A DNA stretch of 64,000 nt from Oceanobacillus limi (GCF_900111445.1 NZ_FOHE01000007.1:1-64000); one strand, 5' to 3'. Positions 53,062-63,196 are shown, numbered from the stretch's first letter. A program made the numbers and translations. The notes: a model not told the origin generated them from the sequence alone.

Positions 53062-53760
53062 TTGTTTAAAATTTTGTTAATAGAAGATGATATGACCTTA
53101 TTTGAAGAAGTCAAACAACGACTTTCTCAGTGGTCTTATGAAGTAATCGGTATCAGCGATTTTAATAATGTCATTCAAGAATATTCTATTCATAAACCTG
53201 ACTTAGTCATCATCGATATACAGCTACCAAAATTTGACGGTTTTCATTGGTGTCGAATGATCCGAGCTCATTCCAATGTACCAATTATTTTCTTATCATC
53301 GCGAGACCACCCTACAGATATGGTTATGTCGATGCAATTAGGAGCAGATGACTTTGTACAAAAGCCATTCCACTTCGATGTATTAATCGCAAAAATTCAA
53401 GCTGTTCTCCGTCGTGTGTACAATTATAATACCGAACAACATACCGAGCTAAAAACCTGGTGCGGAACAACAGTCGATTACATGAAAAATACAGTATCAT
53501 CTAACACAGCATCAATCGAACTCACAAAAAATGAAATGTTCATATTAAAAATACTGATTGAAAGGAAAAATGAAATTGTAAGCCGTGAAGAACTCATTAA
53601 GAGTTTATGGGATGATGAACGGTTTGTTAGTGATAATACGTTAACTGTTAATGTAAATCGCTTACGTAAAAAACTAGAGGATCTTGATATTGGGCAGTAT
53701 ATTGAAACCAAGGTTGGACAAGGGTATATTGCTAAAGAAAAGGACAATCTACATGATTAA
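53062..53760 (+). CDS. BceR-like response regulator
   Basis: This encodes ~232 residues of the OmpR family: receiver with acidic pocket IEDD, phospho-acceptor Asp in LVIIDIQLPKFDG, Lys in FVQKPFHFD; winged helix ELTKNEMFILKILIERKNEI, TLTVNVNRLRKKLEDL, ETKVGQGYIAKE. The likely start is TTG 53062 (GGTGG upstream); GTG 53050 is also in frame. It overlaps the kinase gene by eight bases. With the kinase and ABC transporter downstream it forms a Bce-type antimicrobial-peptide detoxification module. Confidence 0.92.
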   Translation: MFKILLIEDDMTLFEEVKQRLSQWSYEVIGISDFNNVIQEYSIHKPDLVIIDIQLPKFDGFHWCRMIRAHSNVPIIFLSSRDHPTDMVMSMQLGADDFVQKPFHFDVLIAKIQAVLRRVYNYNTEQHTELKTWCGTTVDYMKNTVSSNTASIELTKNEMFILKILIERKNEIVSREELIKSLWDDERFVSDNTLTVNVNRLRKKLEDLDIGQYIETKVGQGYIAKEKDNLHD

Positions 53761-54757
53761 GAAATTTTTAATCGAACGAATGAGCTGGATTATTTTCTTT
53801 ATTGTGTTGCAATTTTTTATTATATTTATTGGTTTTATGGACTCCACCCTTCCAGTCCTGTCCCTATTATATATCGTTTTTCTATCATCCATTGGATTTA
53901 TCCTGTTTTTAATTGTTCGTTACCAAAAAGAAACGAATTTTTATCGTCGTTTGGAGGACTGGGAACCTTTAGATGACGTATCGCCTATTCCTAATTCCAG
54001 TAGTCCTTTAGAAGCGATCGTTGAGAAAAACCTTACAGAGCAAACCGAACATTATAAGCGGGAAATGAGTCAAAATATAACGCACGTCGAACAAGAAAAA
54101 GATGATTTGTTATCCTGGATTCACGAAATAAAAACACCACTAACCGCCATGCAATTAATGATGGAACGTGTAGAACAAGAAGATTTGAAATCACAGCTTC
54201 AATACGAATGGTTAAGGGTTCATTTATTATTAGATCAACAATTACATCAAAAGCGCATGCCGTTTCTTAATCATGATTTATATATCGAAAGAACAAACTT
54301 GGAATCCGTAATCTTTCAGGAAATAAAGGGATTAAAAACATGGTGTATGCAAAGAAAGATCGGGTTCGATGTATCCCTTCATGTTACGCATATACTTACG
54401 GACGCAAAGTGGTTCTCCTTCATATTACGTCAACTCATAACGAATGCCGTAAAGTATAGCGAAGCTTCTGATATCGATATTGAAAGCTATACAAAAAAAG
54501 GTCTAACAACTCTATCCATACGTGACTATGGACGTGGAATTGACCCAAGAGATTTACAACGTATTTTTGACAAGGGCTTTACATCCACACGGCACCATAA
54601 CGATAGCGCTTCAACAGGTATGGGGTTATATTTAACGAAAAAAGTTGCCGAATCACTGAAAATTAAAATAGAGGTTCAATCCAAACGAGACGAAGGTACG
54701 ACGTTCACCCTTACATTTCCTAAAAAAAATGCCTTCGTGGATATAACGAGCATGTGA
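53753..54757 (+). CDS. BceS-like intramembrane-sensing histidine kinase
   Basis: This encodes 334 residues with two membrane helices joined by a loop of only a few residues (about 12-32 and 37-58), so it has no real extracellular sensor. The DHp box is LLSWIHEIKTPLTAMQLMME (His near 125). HATPase boxes are RQLITNAVKYSEASD, IRDYGRGIDP and GMGLYLTKKVAESL. This is the BceS class, which senses peptides through the ABC permease. Start ATG 53753 overlaps the regulator. The C-terminal coding end contains the palindrome at 54751. Confidence 0.92.
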   Translation: MIKKFLIERMSWIIFFIVLQFFIIFIGFMDSTLPVLSLLYIVFLSSIGFILFLIVRYQKETNFYRRLEDWEPLDDVSPIPNSSSPLEAIVEKNLTEQTEHYKREMSQNITHVEQEKDDLLSWIHEIKTPLTAMQLMMERVEQEDLKSQLQYEWLRVHLLLDQQLHQKRMPFLNHDLYIERTNLESVIFQEIKGLKTWCMQRKIGFDVSLHVTHILTDAKWFSFILRQLITNAVKYSEASDIDIESYTKKGLTTLSIRDYGRGIDPRDLQRIFDKGFTSTRHHNDSASTGMGLYLTKKVAESLKIKIEVQSKRDEGTTFTLTFPKKNAFVDITSM

Positions 54758-54772
54758 CAAAAATGTCACATG
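54751..54772. promoter_or_regulatory. BceR-type operator palindrome
   Basis: A perfect 22-bp palindrome: CATGTGACA, four A, TGTCACATG. It contains the TNACA-N4-TGTNA pattern reported for BceR-like regulators. It overlaps the kinase stop codon and lies about 80-100 bases before the ABC transporter genes, so it should drive induced expression of the transporter separately from the regulators. Confidence 0.75.
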
Positions 54773-54854
54773 CTTTCCTATTTCTGTTAGACAAATCGAA
54801 GGTAAAAGCCATTCATTTTGTCTATGATGGAATTATAAAAGGAGCGTGATGGTA

Positions 54855-55616
54855 GTGAATATACTCGAAGCAACGAAGTTATATAAAAGTTATGGGAATA
54901 AATTTAATAAGCAGGAAGTATTAAAAGGAATTGACATCCAGGTAGAAACAGGTGAATTTTTAAGCATTATGGGAGCATCAGGGTCTGGTAAAACAACGTT
55001 ACTAAATGTCCTGTCCTCTATCGATCCAAAAACAAAAGGATCCATCAAAATTGAAGGAAAAGAATTTACAAGCATGAAAGAAAAACAGCTTGCGGAATTC
55101 AGAAAAAATCATTTGGGTTTTATCTTTCAAGAATATAACCTATTAGATACGCTTACAGTTAAAGAAAATATCCTATTACCGCTTTCGATTAAGAAGGTGT
55201 CCAAAAAAGATGCGGATAATCGTTTTAAAGCTATTGCAGGAGAGCTAGGTATTGTGGATATAAAAGACAAATATCCAAACGAAATTTCAGGTGGGCAAAA
55301 ACAACGAACATCAGCTGCTAGAGCCTTTATCCACGAACCGAGCATTATTTTTGCAGATGAACCAACTGGAGCTCTTGATTCGAAAGCCGCTTCTGACTTA
55401 CTTCATAAGTTAAGCGATTTAAACCAAAAACGAAACACATCCATTGTAATGGTCACCCACGATCCGGTTGCAGCTAGCTTTAGTAAGCGAGTAATTTTTA
55501 TAAAAGACGGCCAAATATATACCCAATTAAATAAAGGTGACGAGACCAGACAGTCATTTTTCCAGGATATTATAAAAACACAAGGTGTACTGGGTGGGGT
55601 TCATCATGAACATTAA
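54855..55616 (+). CDS. BceA-like ABC transporter ATPase
   Basis: This encodes 253 residues: Walker [10 protein letters not shown] (about 39-47), Q-loop [20 protein letters not shown], signature SGGQKQR, Walker [21 protein letters not shown] and the switch His in MVTHDP. It belongs to the MacB/BceA exporter class ([18 protein letters not shown]). The start could be GTG 54855 (best match to BceA length) or ATG 54849; AAAGGAG at 54838-54844 serves either. It overlaps the permease gene by 11 bases. It powers the permease that removes or shields cell-wall-active peptides. Confidence 0.93.
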   Translation: MNILEATKLYKSYGNKFNKQEVLKGIDIQVETGEFLSIMGASGSGKTTLLNVLSSIDPKTKGSIKIEGKEFTSMKEKQLAEFRKNHLGFIFQEYNLLDTLTVKENILLPLSIKKVSKKDADNRFKAIAGELGIVDIKDKYPNEISGGQKQRTSAARAFIHEPSIIFADEPTGALDSKAASDLLHKLSDLNQKRNTSIVMVTHDPVAASFSKRVIFIKDGQIYTQLNKGDETRQSFFQDIIKTQGVLGGVHHEH

Positions 55617-57555
55617 TCAGCTCATTTTCCGCAATTTGAAGAAAAACGTTCGAAACTATTATCTATATGTATTTGCGTTAATTTTTAGTGTTGCATTGTA
55701 TTTCTCCTTTGTTACCTTACAGTATGATCCATCTTTAGATGCGACAAAAGGAACCATTAAAGGAGCAGCAGCTATCAAAGCTGCATCGATTATGTTAATT
55801 GTGATCGTAGCTGTTTTCCTTGTCTATGCAAACAACCTATTTATTAAACGGCGGAGTAAAGAAATAGGGTTATTTCAATTAATCGGAATGACAAAGGGAC
55901 AAATCATAAAAACCCTTGGAATCGAAAACATACTATTGTATTTTGCATCTATGGCTGGTGGAATTTTTATTGGTTTTGCTATGTCTAGATTGGTTATGAT
56001 GATCTTCCTGAAACTAACAGGGATTGAGGCAGTAGCTTCTCTACGTTTTTCTACAGAAGCACTTATTCAGACACTTATCGTGTTTTCCTGTATTTATATT
56101 TTTGTCATGATTATAAATGCGATCTTTATTAAAAGACAAACCATCTTAACTTTATTTCAGGTGCGCACATCAACAGAAAATAAAGTGAAACGATTATCAT
56201 TTATACAAATTATAATAGGTATGTTAGGGATTGGCTTGATTGCGTTTGGATATTATCTGTCTACCCGATTATTTAGTGGAGACTTTGTTGGTATGAATAG
56301 CTTATTTATAGCAATGGCACTTATCCTTGGCTCCGTCATCTTCGGTACGTATTTATTTTATAAGGGATCAATAAGCTTCCTTTTCAATCTAATTCGGAAA
56401 AAGAAAAACGGCTACCTAAAGCTAAATGAAGTATTATCCCTTTCATCAATTATGTTTCGTATGAAATCGAACGCTTTATTATTAACTATTATTACGACGG
56501 TATCAGCACTTGCTATTGGTTTGCTCGCATTAACCTATATATCTTATTATTCGGCGGAAAAAACAGCAGAACAATCCATTCCGCACCATTTTTCAATTCC
56601 AAATGAGGAACATGCAAGCACATTCCAATCAGCACTTGATCAACATCAGATTGACTATAGCACAATTAACGTTGATCTATTGGAATTAGAGGTAGATCTA
56701 TCGGATATAATTGATTCCATTGATGAACTAAATGTCAATTTTGATCCTGGTGTTACTACAATGATCTTTGTGAGTGATGAAGCTACGGACAATCTAGATG
56801 TCTCGCCTAGCGAAACCGTGTTTATCAATTCCAATGATGCAATGCAGCAATTTATATCCTTTAAGGATTCGGGAAACATTGCATTACTAGATTTGGACCA
56901 TACTATTGAATTAGACTATCTTGGTGTAGAGGAGAAATTTATCCTTCCAACCCGAATTACAGGAGGATTTCCTACAGCGGTTATTGATAATCAAGTTTAT
57001 CACCAAGTGAAGGAAAATTTAGATCAAGAAGCTCTCGACAACACGGAATTTCCTGTTTACGTTGGGATTGATATTGATCGGTCTGGAGAACTCGAAACAG
57101 CTAATGAAATTTTCCAGCAAGATATTAGCAAATGGGCAGCACATGAATCACAAATTGAAAGAAGTCAATCCCAAAAACAAAGTATGGGACTGACCATGTT
57201 TATCGTCGGCTTTTTAGGGTTAACATTTTTAATTACTTCTGGCTGTATTCTTTACTTTAAACAGATGGATGAAGGGGATGAAGAAAAACCTAACTATACC
57301 ATCCTTCGAAAGCTAGGTTTCACACAGTATGACTTATTAAAAGGGATCCAGGTAAAGCAGCTATTCAACTTTGGAATTCCACTAATTGTAGGACTAAGCC
57401 ATAGTTATTTTGCGGTTGAATCTGGATGGTTCTTCTTCGGAACCGAAATGTGGACACCGATGGTAATCGTTATGTTGCTATACACAGCACTGTATTCTGT
57501 ATTTGGTATTCTATCGGTTTTCTACTATAAAAAGGTTATTAAGGAATCATTGTAA
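55606..57555 (+). CDS. BceB-like ABC transporter permease
   Basis: This encodes 649 residues with ten membrane helices, FtsX-type motifs and the large extracellular domain (about 320-520) between helices 7 and 8 that defines BceB and binds peptide antibiotics. The N-terminus [20 protein letters not shown] is typical of the family. [20 protein letters not shown] is the coupling region, and [17 protein letters not shown]-like repeats occur late. Start ATG 55606 (GGGTGGGG upstream). It is the last gene of the module, with a terminator behind it. The peptide recognised is unknown. Confidence 0.93.
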   Translation: MNINQLIFRNLKKNVRNYYLYVFALIFSVALYFSFVTLQYDPSLDATKGTIKGAAAIKAASIMLIVIVAVFLVYANNLFIKRRSKEIGLFQLIGMTKGQIIKTLGIENILLYFASMAGGIFIGFAMSRLVMMIFLKLTGIEAVASLRFSTEALIQTLIVFSCIYIFVMIINAIFIKRQTILTLFQVRTSTENKVKRLSFIQIIIGMLGIGLIAFGYYLSTRLFSGDFVGMNSLFIAMALILGSVIFGTYLFYKGSISFLFNLIRKKKNGYLKLNEVLSLSSIMFRMKSNALLLTIITTVSALAIGLLALTYISYYSAEKTAEQSIPHHFSIPNEEHASTFQSALDQHQIDYSTINVDLLELEVDLSDIIDSIDELNVNFDPGVTTMIFVSDEATDNLDVSPSETVFINSNDAMQQFISFKDSGNIALLDLDHTIELDYLGVEEKFILPTRITGGFPTAVIDNQVYHQVKENLDQEALDNTEFPVYVGIDIDRSGELETANEIFQQDISKWAAHESQIERSQSQKQSMGLTMFIVGFLGLTFLITSGCILYFKQMDEGDEEKPNYTILRKLGFTQYDLLKGIQVKQLFNFGIPLIVGLSHSYFAVESGWFFFGTEMWTPMVIVMLLYTALYSVFGILSVFYYKKVIKESL

Positions 57556-57561
57556 ATCCAC

Positions 57562-57606
57562 AGTCTCTCAAAGGAATTTTGTAACCCTTTGAGAGACACT
57601 TTTTTA
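57562..57606. terminator. Terminator of the Bce-type operon
   Basis: AGTCTCTCAAAGG pairs with CCTTTGAGAGACACT (one bulge) and a T6 run follows. Confidence 0.8.
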
Positions 57607-57660
57607 AGGCTTGATCATGGATAGAAATATATTTTCCAAGTAATATAGCCAAACACTTGA

Positions 57661-59244
57661 TTAGAAGACATCCATAACCTTCATGAATTCCTGAAAATTC
57701 CCTCCTATTTCTTCATAAATGATGCGGTAGAGATCATCATCTGTTAATTCAACCATATTTTCTCCATTCGATTCTGTAATAGTAGGATAAGAAACTTGTT
57801 CGAGAAGCTCTGTCGTTGATTCTGCTTGTATGGAATAATCCTGTCCTTGATGATTTATATCCAATACGAGACGTTGCTCCATAAGATTGCTATTTAGATT
57901 AATACTTTTTTCCTGTGTGATGGTACCACTTTTAAGGGCATCCTCTGTTTCTCCATTCCTTTGAAAACGGATTTCTCGTTCCACTTGTTGTTGATTGGCA
58001 GCATCAGAGGAATATTCCGAATTAATTGTTAGGTTCATGTCTATTGGATGTTGATCTTTATCTTCTTTACGTAATGCAAGTTCTATTACTTCCTCTATAC
58101 CATTTGATTTCTCTATATTTTCTTGAGAAAGTTCTATAGATGCGTTTTGTGTCTCGATGATACCTTCTCGATGTGTTCCATGTGATTTCGTTGTAAATTG
58201 GAACCGATTCTCATCTCCATATAACTCCATTTGTCTATCAACAATTTGATCCGCCTCATCTACAAGAATAACGGATTTAAACTTCTCTAGTTCCATACCA
58301 GCTAATGCCTGTTTCCATTGGCTAACACGTTTGATAATATCTTCTTTTACTTGAGATTCGTTTATCTTTTCTGGGTCAACGTCTAATTTAATTGCATGTG
58401 TAATGTGGATCATTCTCTCTGCAATTATATGCTGAAGCTCATCATCGTCTAAGAACTTCTCCATTAAACCAGTTAGCACCGACTTCACTTCTTCACCAGA
58501 CATTTCAAGTGTAAGTTCTTTTACTGTCATGGATTCGTATTCCACATTGTTTTCTAATGAGAAATAATCATCTTTTAATTCATCCAAAAGGTAGGTACCG
58601 TATTCAAGCTTAATCTGATTTAATTCCCCTTTACTAAGCTCCAAATCCCCCCAATTTAATCTGCTGATATCTAATTCCTCTGGGCCAGCATAGTTTTGAT
58701 CATACTTGCTAGCAAAATCACCATATTCGTTTACATTCAAATAAAAAAATCGATCATATAAAACTGGAAATTTCACACCTAGTTGTTCACTTGATTGAAT
58801 TATTTCTGCAGCATTCATCTTAGAATTCTCGTTCTGCAAATGAATGGTATGGTAGCTTACCTCATTTTCTGGATCTCGTATCGAGTGAATATCCATATCT
58901 GTTTGGTTAAGAATCGTTAGGAAAAATGCTAATCCCTTATGGTCACTAGTTATTTCTTTCATACTTCCAGTTAGATTTATCTCAGAACTAGATGGACCTG
59001 CTAACATGGCCTCTTTAAAACGAAGGGAATCACCATATTTTTCTTTGAAATGTTCCATCGTATCTTCATAGGCATTACGTTCTGTTTGTAAGTATAATTC
59101 TTTTGGTTTACTATCCATGCCATATAAACTATATATGACAAAACCACCAATGCTTATAAATATCAAGATAAATAAAATAACCCATTTTGTTTGCTGTTTT
59201 ATGGGCTTACTTTTCGGATTTGCACCTTTTGCTTCCTCAGTCAA
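57661..59244 (-). CDS. Large membrane-anchored extracytoplasmic protein
   Basis: This encodes 527 residues. A basic cytoplasmic start (KPIKQQTKWVILFILIFISI) leads into one membrane helix (about 22-44). The rest (about 50-527) is extracellular, acidic and low in Cys; it starts with ELYLQTERNAYEDTMEHFKE. The layout resembles DUF6583-type Bacillus proteins, but I am not sure. I start at TTG 59244, six bases after GGAGGG; the ATG at 59265 lies before that site. It is a single gene between terminators, convergent with the Bce operon. Function unknown. Confidence 0.65.
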   Translation of the reverse strand: MTEEAKGANPKSKPIKQQTKWVILFILIFISIGGFVIYSLYGMDSKPKELYLQTERNAYEDTMEHFKEKYGDSLRFKEAMLAGPSSSEINLTGSMKEITSDHKGLAFFLTILNQTDMDIHSIRDPENEVSYHTIHLQNENSKMNAAEIIQSSEQLGVKFPVLYDRFFYLNVNEYGDFASKYDQNYAGPEELDISRLNWGDLELSKGELNQIKLEYGTYLLDELKDDYFSLENNVEYESMTVKELTLEMSGEEVKSVLTGLMEKFLDDDELQHIIAERMIHITHAIKLDVDPEKINESQVKEDIIKRVSQWKQALAGMELEKFKSVILVDEADQIVDRQMELYGDENRFQFTTKSHGTHREGIIETQNASIELSQENIEKSNGIEEVIELALRKEDKDQHPIDMNLTINSEYSSDAANQQQVEREIRFQRNGETEDALKSGTITQEKSINLNSNLMEQRLVLDINHQGQDYSIQAESTTELLEQVSYPTITESNGENMVELTDDDLYRIIYEEIGGNFQEFMKVMDVF

Positions 59245-59413
59245 TTCTAACCCTCCTATCCTCATACATAATAAACCTAATCCTTATCCATCATAAGCAT
59301 AAATGCCTACTTCTACAATACCTAGCTTAATCATCGTACAGAAAATGCTTTCATTCACCTAATGCTTCCGTTATAATTTCATATATAATATATTAATTTG
59401 GAGTTATTTAACC

Positions 59414-60361
59414 ATGAAAAAATTAGTAGTATGTATTTTTTCCATTACTATTTTCTCACTATTCACCGTTCATTCGGAAATTAGTGCAGAAGAACTTAAC
59501 ACAACCGAAGAAATGATCGCGTTTATTGAAGAACAACCAGGAACGATGTCCTTCTATTACGAGAATATCAACACTGGATATAAAATGTATTACAATCCAG
59601 AAAAAGTATATGGTGCTGCTAGTACCGTGAAAATGCCTATGGCACTATATGTAATGGAGCAGGCCGCAAAGGGCAATGTAGATTTAAACGAAGTAAAGGC
59701 GTATGAAGGCCGACATTATTCTGGTGGCACGGGAATTATCCAGTACGAAGACGTTGGATCAGAATATACAATTAAAGAGATCGTAGAAAACGCAATGATT
59801 CATAGTGACAATGTCGCATACATTATGTTACTAGATCGCTTTGGTAGAGGAAATCTAATTGATTTCATGCATGAGTTAGGTGGGAAATATGCTTATCCAG
59901 ACATGCAAAATGTTACCACAGCCAAAGATATGGGAATGTATTCAAAAGCACTCTATGAATTTTCAAATGAAGAAGAATTAGGTGCAGAGCTAGTTGAAAT
60001 ACTAAAGAATACGGAGTTTAATGATGCGATTCCTGCTGGAGTTCCAGATTTAGAAGTAGCACATAAAATAGGCTACATTACGAACCAACTCCTCTTTAAT
60101 GATGTCGGAATTGTTTACGATGAAGATCCATATGTATTAGCCGTAACGACAAAGGGTATTCCATTTGATGATCAACGAGAAACCGTAGCAGAGCTGACAA
60201 GCATCATTCATGAGGAACACGAAAAAGTTGTAATGGAGAACTTCTTAGATAATATATTCAATACGTTAACTGGTGAAGGGGAAGAAGAGGGCATAACGGA
60301 TTGGTATCCAATCGTCAAATCCTTCTCCAACTTTGGAAGGATAACCCCGCTTCTATTTTAA
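59414..60361 (+). CDS. Class A beta-lactamase-fold serine hydrolase
   Basis: This encodes 315 residues with an N-terminal signal peptide (MKKLVVCIFSITIFSLFTVH, cleaved near SEISAEE). The penicillin-recognising motifs are S70-T-V-K73, SDN in HSDNVAYIM, and KIG in place of KTG (AHKIGYITNQ). The Omega-loop Glu166 is not evident. It may be a serine hydrolase or a carboxypeptidase-like enzyme and not a resistance lactamase. Start ATG 59414; the upstream site is weak (GGAG). A C-terminal ~35-residue tail follows the catalytic domain. Exported; single gene with its own terminator. Confidence 0.8.
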   Translation: MKKLVVCIFSITIFSLFTVHSEISAEELNTTEEMIAFIEEQPGTMSFYYENINTGYKMYYNPEKVYGAASTVKMPMALYVMEQAAKGNVDLNEVKAYEGRHYSGGTGIIQYEDVGSEYTIKEIVENAMIHSDNVAYIMLLDRFGRGNLIDFMHELGGKYAYPDMQNVTTAKDMGMYSKALYEFSNEEELGAELVEILKNTEFNDAIPAGVPDLEVAHKIGYITNQLLFNDVGIVYDEDPYVLAVTTKGIPFDDQRETVAELTSIIHEEHEKVVMENFLDNIFNTLTGEGEEEGITDWYPIVKSFSNFGRITPLLF

Positions 60362-60369
60362 CTTTCTTA

Positions 60370-60407
60370 TAAAAAGCGTCGAAGTAAATCACTTTGACGC
60401 TTTTTAT
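60370..60407. terminator. Terminator after the serine hydrolase gene
   Basis: AAAAAGCGTC pairs with GACGCTTTTT (with an extended GAAGT/ACTTT part) and T-rich DNA follows. Confidence 0.8.
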
Positions 60408-60572
60408 TTTTCGTTACCTCACGTAGATAGGCTTAGCAGTAACCTAATATGATTAGATCTTTATTACAACCCAACATTCTACAAAACTAGTCCTTTTTTC
60501 TAACAAGTTCTGACAAACTTCCGTATACATATCGTATATAATGGTGAAAAAGTTTAGTTGGGAGAAGGGAAT

Positions 60573-61433
60573 ATGGAGGCACCTGTAAAAATATATCAAA
60601 TTAATAATGGAGCTATTAAAACGGACAAGGCTGTTGCTGCAAAGCTTGGACCAGATGACTTGTGCTTTTATCGCTTTATTGGCGGTAATGCAAGTGAAAC
60701 GGACAACCTTACGAGTGAATTAACCATGTTACGAGAGAAAAAAGCTTTACTAATTGGTGTATTTCGTTTTCCATTTCGTTTTGAAGGTAAAAAACGCTAT
60801 GAAACGGCATCTAACCAGTATTACCGTATGAAGGAGCTCTGTGATGCGGTCATTTATTTTACAAGTGATGGTCTAATGGAAACGCTCGATCACAATACAA
60901 CCATTCGCGACGCGCATCAAACCTTTCATGCTATCGAAGAACATACGATGAAAACGTTAAAACAACTAATTGAAGAGACAGGTGAAATGAATATAGACTT
61001 TCAAGATATTGAGACGTTTATTAAAGCAAATAAAGGACCTTTATCCTTACACACGATTGAGGAGGATTGCTTTGATGAGCCATTGAAATATGTTATTTTT
61101 ACACCTTATTTACCAAAAGATTTTACAGATGGAAAGCAGCTTATTATTAATATTGGATACGCTCAAGACGTGGATATGGAAGCTTTTCAGCAAATCAACC
61201 TTCGACTACATGACCTTTTTTCGAAAGCAGATTTATTTAAACTCGGCTCCTATTTTATTGACGAGCCTGGCGAACGATTTAAAATAACCTTGCTTGTAAA
61301 CGGCATTAGTGACCCGGTTACGTTACCTGATAACTACCAACGAATCCCAAAATATAAAGAACTCTTTCGAAAATGGAAGATCCTATCTGAAAAAAGCATT
61401 CGAAAGATAAAGACCCCAACAAAAGACGTATAA
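60573..61433 (+). CDS. FtsZ-like protein without the nucleotide-binding domain
   Basis: This encodes 286 residues; start ATG 60573 after GGGAGAAGGG. From about residue 57 it follows FtsZ: PFRFEGKKR (67-75, compare PFTFEGRKR), DAVIYFTSDGLMETLDHNT (91-109, compare DTLIVIPNDRLLEI), and the T7 loop N140-I-D-F-Q-D145 (compare N-L-D-F-A-D). The FtsZ C-terminal domain follows. The first ~56 residues contain no GGGTGTG tubulin signature, so it cannot bind GTP like FtsZ but keeps the loop that presses on a neighbour's nucleotide. It might cap or modulate FtsZ filaments (inference). It is 69 bases before the DUF421 gene. Confidence 0.75.
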   Translation: MEAPVKIYQINNGAIKTDKAVAAKLGPDDLCFYRFIGGNASETDNLTSELTMLREKKALLIGVFRFPFRFEGKKRYETASNQYYRMKELCDAVIYFTSDGLMETLDHNTTIRDAHQTFHAIEEHTMKTLKQLIEETGEMNIDFQDIETFIKANKGPLSLHTIEEDCFDEPLKYVIFTPYLPKDFTDGKQLIINIGYAQDVDMEAFQQINLRLHDLFSKADLFKLGSYFIDEPGERFKITLLVNGISDPVTLPDNYQRIPKYKELFRKWKILSEKSIRKIKTPTKDV

Positions 61434-61502
61434 GTATTCCCCCTTTAACAATACTAATCTTAAATACAACATAGGAAAATAGAAGGAAGCAGGGAGTAAA
61501 TT

Positions 61503-62228
61503 GTGGTTGAGACACTGAAGGATCTAGGAACAACACTGATAAGAATCATAACCATCTTGCCTTTATTGTTATTTATGACATTGTTTATGGGGAAACGAGC
61601 CATAGGTGAGCTACCGATATTTGATTTTTTAATTGTTTTAACACTTGGTGCCGTCGTTGGAGCAGACATAGCGGATCCCAGTATTCAACATCTTCCAACC
61701 GCTCTTGCAATTATATCATTAGCTATATTCCAACGTATCGTAAGCAAGTTAAAGATTTCTAATCGAAGGCTAGGAAAAATGATTACGTTCGAACCTACAG
61801 TTGTCATTTACAATGGAAAATTTTTAGATAAAAACATGAAAAAGGTCCGCTACTCCATTGATAATATTCTACAAATGCTTCGCGGAAAAGGCGTTTTTGA
61901 TATCAATGAAGTGGAGACCGCTGTAATTGAAGCGAATGGTTCATTAAGTGTGCTGAAAAAGCCAAGGAAAAACCCCGTTACAGTCGAAGATATGAACATC
62001 CCTAGTAAAACGACTACAATTACATTTCCAATTATTGTAGAAGGAAAAACGTATACATCTATTCTCAACGAATTTAATTTAAACGAAGAATGGTTGAATC
62101 AACAGCTTCTGGAAAAAGGTATTAAAAGTAGAGAGGAAGTTTTTTACGCAAGCATTAATCGAAAATTACAACTACACGTCTCCATTACGAATGAATCTAC
62201 AACAAATACACCTTCATTTAGACATTAG
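61503..62228 (+). CDS. DUF421 membrane protein (second)
   Basis: This encodes 241 residues: three membrane helices (about 12-30, 38-55, 58-76) and the DUF421 domain (MITFEPTVVIYNGKFLDKNM, DNILQMLRGKGVFDINEVET and IEANGSLSVLKK). The GTG start at 61503 follows GCAGGGAG. It shares the pattern of the protein at 49388 but is clearly diverged, so this is a family pair and not a recent copy. It probably shares a transcript with the FtsZ-like gene and is convergent with the TerC gene, only four bases apart. Confidence 0.9.
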   Translation: MVETLKDLGTTLIRIITILPLLLFMTLFMGKRAIGELPIFDFLIVLTLGAVVGADIADPSIQHLPTALAIISLAIFQRIVSKLKISNRRLGKMITFEPTVVIYNGKFLDKNMKKVRYSIDNILQMLRGKGVFDINEVETAVIEANGSLSVLKKPRKNPVTVEDMNIPSKTTTITFPIIVEGKTYTSILNEFNLNEEWLNQQLLEKGIKSREEVFYASINRKLQLHVSITNESTTNTPSFRH

Positions 62229-62232
62229 GGGG

Positions 62233-62886
62233 TTAGTCCCCCTGATATCTGCGTTGAAAACCGCCAACTGCAATAATTACAAGTAAAATTAATGCCAAAA
62301 ACAATGACTCCGATAACTGGTTTTGCACAAAAAACTGATGAACAACTTCCTCTTTGATGATCATTTCACCAGCAGTCCACGCTAATAAAGCAGCCCCCAA
62401 ATAAATGATAAATGTAAACCGCTCCATTAGATTCATAATTAACTGACTTGCAAATAAAATGACCGGGATACTAAGGATAATTCCTAGTATAACGAGAAAA
62501 ATATCACTGTTCGAAGCCGCTACAACTGCAAGTACATTATCTAAACTCATAAGTAGATCAGCAAATATAATTATTATGATCGCATCCTGTAAGGTACTCC
62601 CTACCTTTATATTCGCATCCTCATTCTGATCCACTAACAATTTGTAAGCTACTACTAACAAAAGGATACCACCAATTAGATGGATAAAAGGTAGCTTCAA
62701 TAAATAAATGACTAAAATAGTAAATATAATTCTAAATCCAACAGCACCAACTGTTCCCCATAAAATAGCCTTTTTCTTTAGTTCCTCTGGCAGCTTCCGA
62801 CTAGCCATTGCTATAACTACTGCGTTATCACCACTTAATATTAAATTGATAAGCAGAATTTTAATCAAAGGCTCGATGAATTCCAT
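62233..62886 (-). CDS. TerC-family membrane protein (YjbE/YceF-like)
   Basis: This encodes 217 residues with seven membrane helices and the two conserved acidic metal-site motifs LSGDNAVVIAMASRKLP (about 17-33) and LLMSLDNVLAVVAASNSD (about 110-127). TerC proteins of Bacillus (YjbE, YceF) move manganese to support exported enzymes. The start is ATG 62886 after AGGAG. No yybP-ykoY riboswitch was seen upstream, although manganese exporters often carry one. Metal specificity is inferred from the family. Confidence 0.9.
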   Translation of the reverse strand: MEFIEPLIKILLINLILSGDNAVVIAMASRKLPEELKKKAILWGTVGAVGFRIIFTILVIYLLKLPFIHLIGGILLLVVAYKLLVDQNEDANIKVGSTLQDAIIIIIFADLLMSLDNVLAVVAASNSDIFLVILGIILSIPVILFASQLIMNLMERFTFIIYLGAALLAWTAGEMIIKEEVVHQFFVQNQLSESLFLALILLVIIAVGGFQRRYQGD

Positions 62887-63196
62887 TGATGAACTCCTTT
62901 CAGCTATATGCTTTCAAGTACTTCCAGCTTGTACAAAAAATGAATGCGCACGTATGTCACTACTAACTAAATGTATGTCCAATATAGACGTGTCATACCA
63001 AATTTATTATTCTTGATACACACAACGTGATCATACCTAGTAACAAACATGTCATGGAAGGTAGAAAAATGAAGTTCATTGGTGGATTTTTCTCTTTTAG
63101 TAAAACCTAACAATGCGAGCCAATAACGATACAAATCCTAAAAAGGGTGAGATAGAGTTATATGGGGAGGTGTTCACGTTAAGGAAGAATGAGGGG
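62887..63196. other. Intergenic region, no gene seen
   Basis: About 310 bases hold the promoter of the TerC gene. A 13-codon ORF at 63069 (MKFIGGFFSFSKT) has a site GGAAGG but is too short to claim. No hairpin with a T-run and no riboswitch core was seen. Confidence 0.4.

Noticed and set aside
62887-63060. Possible yybP-ykoY manganese riboswitch upstream of the TerC gene
   Set aside because: I looked for the conserved GGGGAGUA-type core and paired arms and did not find them.
63069-63110. 13-residue ORF MKFIGGFFSFSKT with a plausible ribosome binding site
   Set aside because: Too short to separate from chance in AT-rich DNA.
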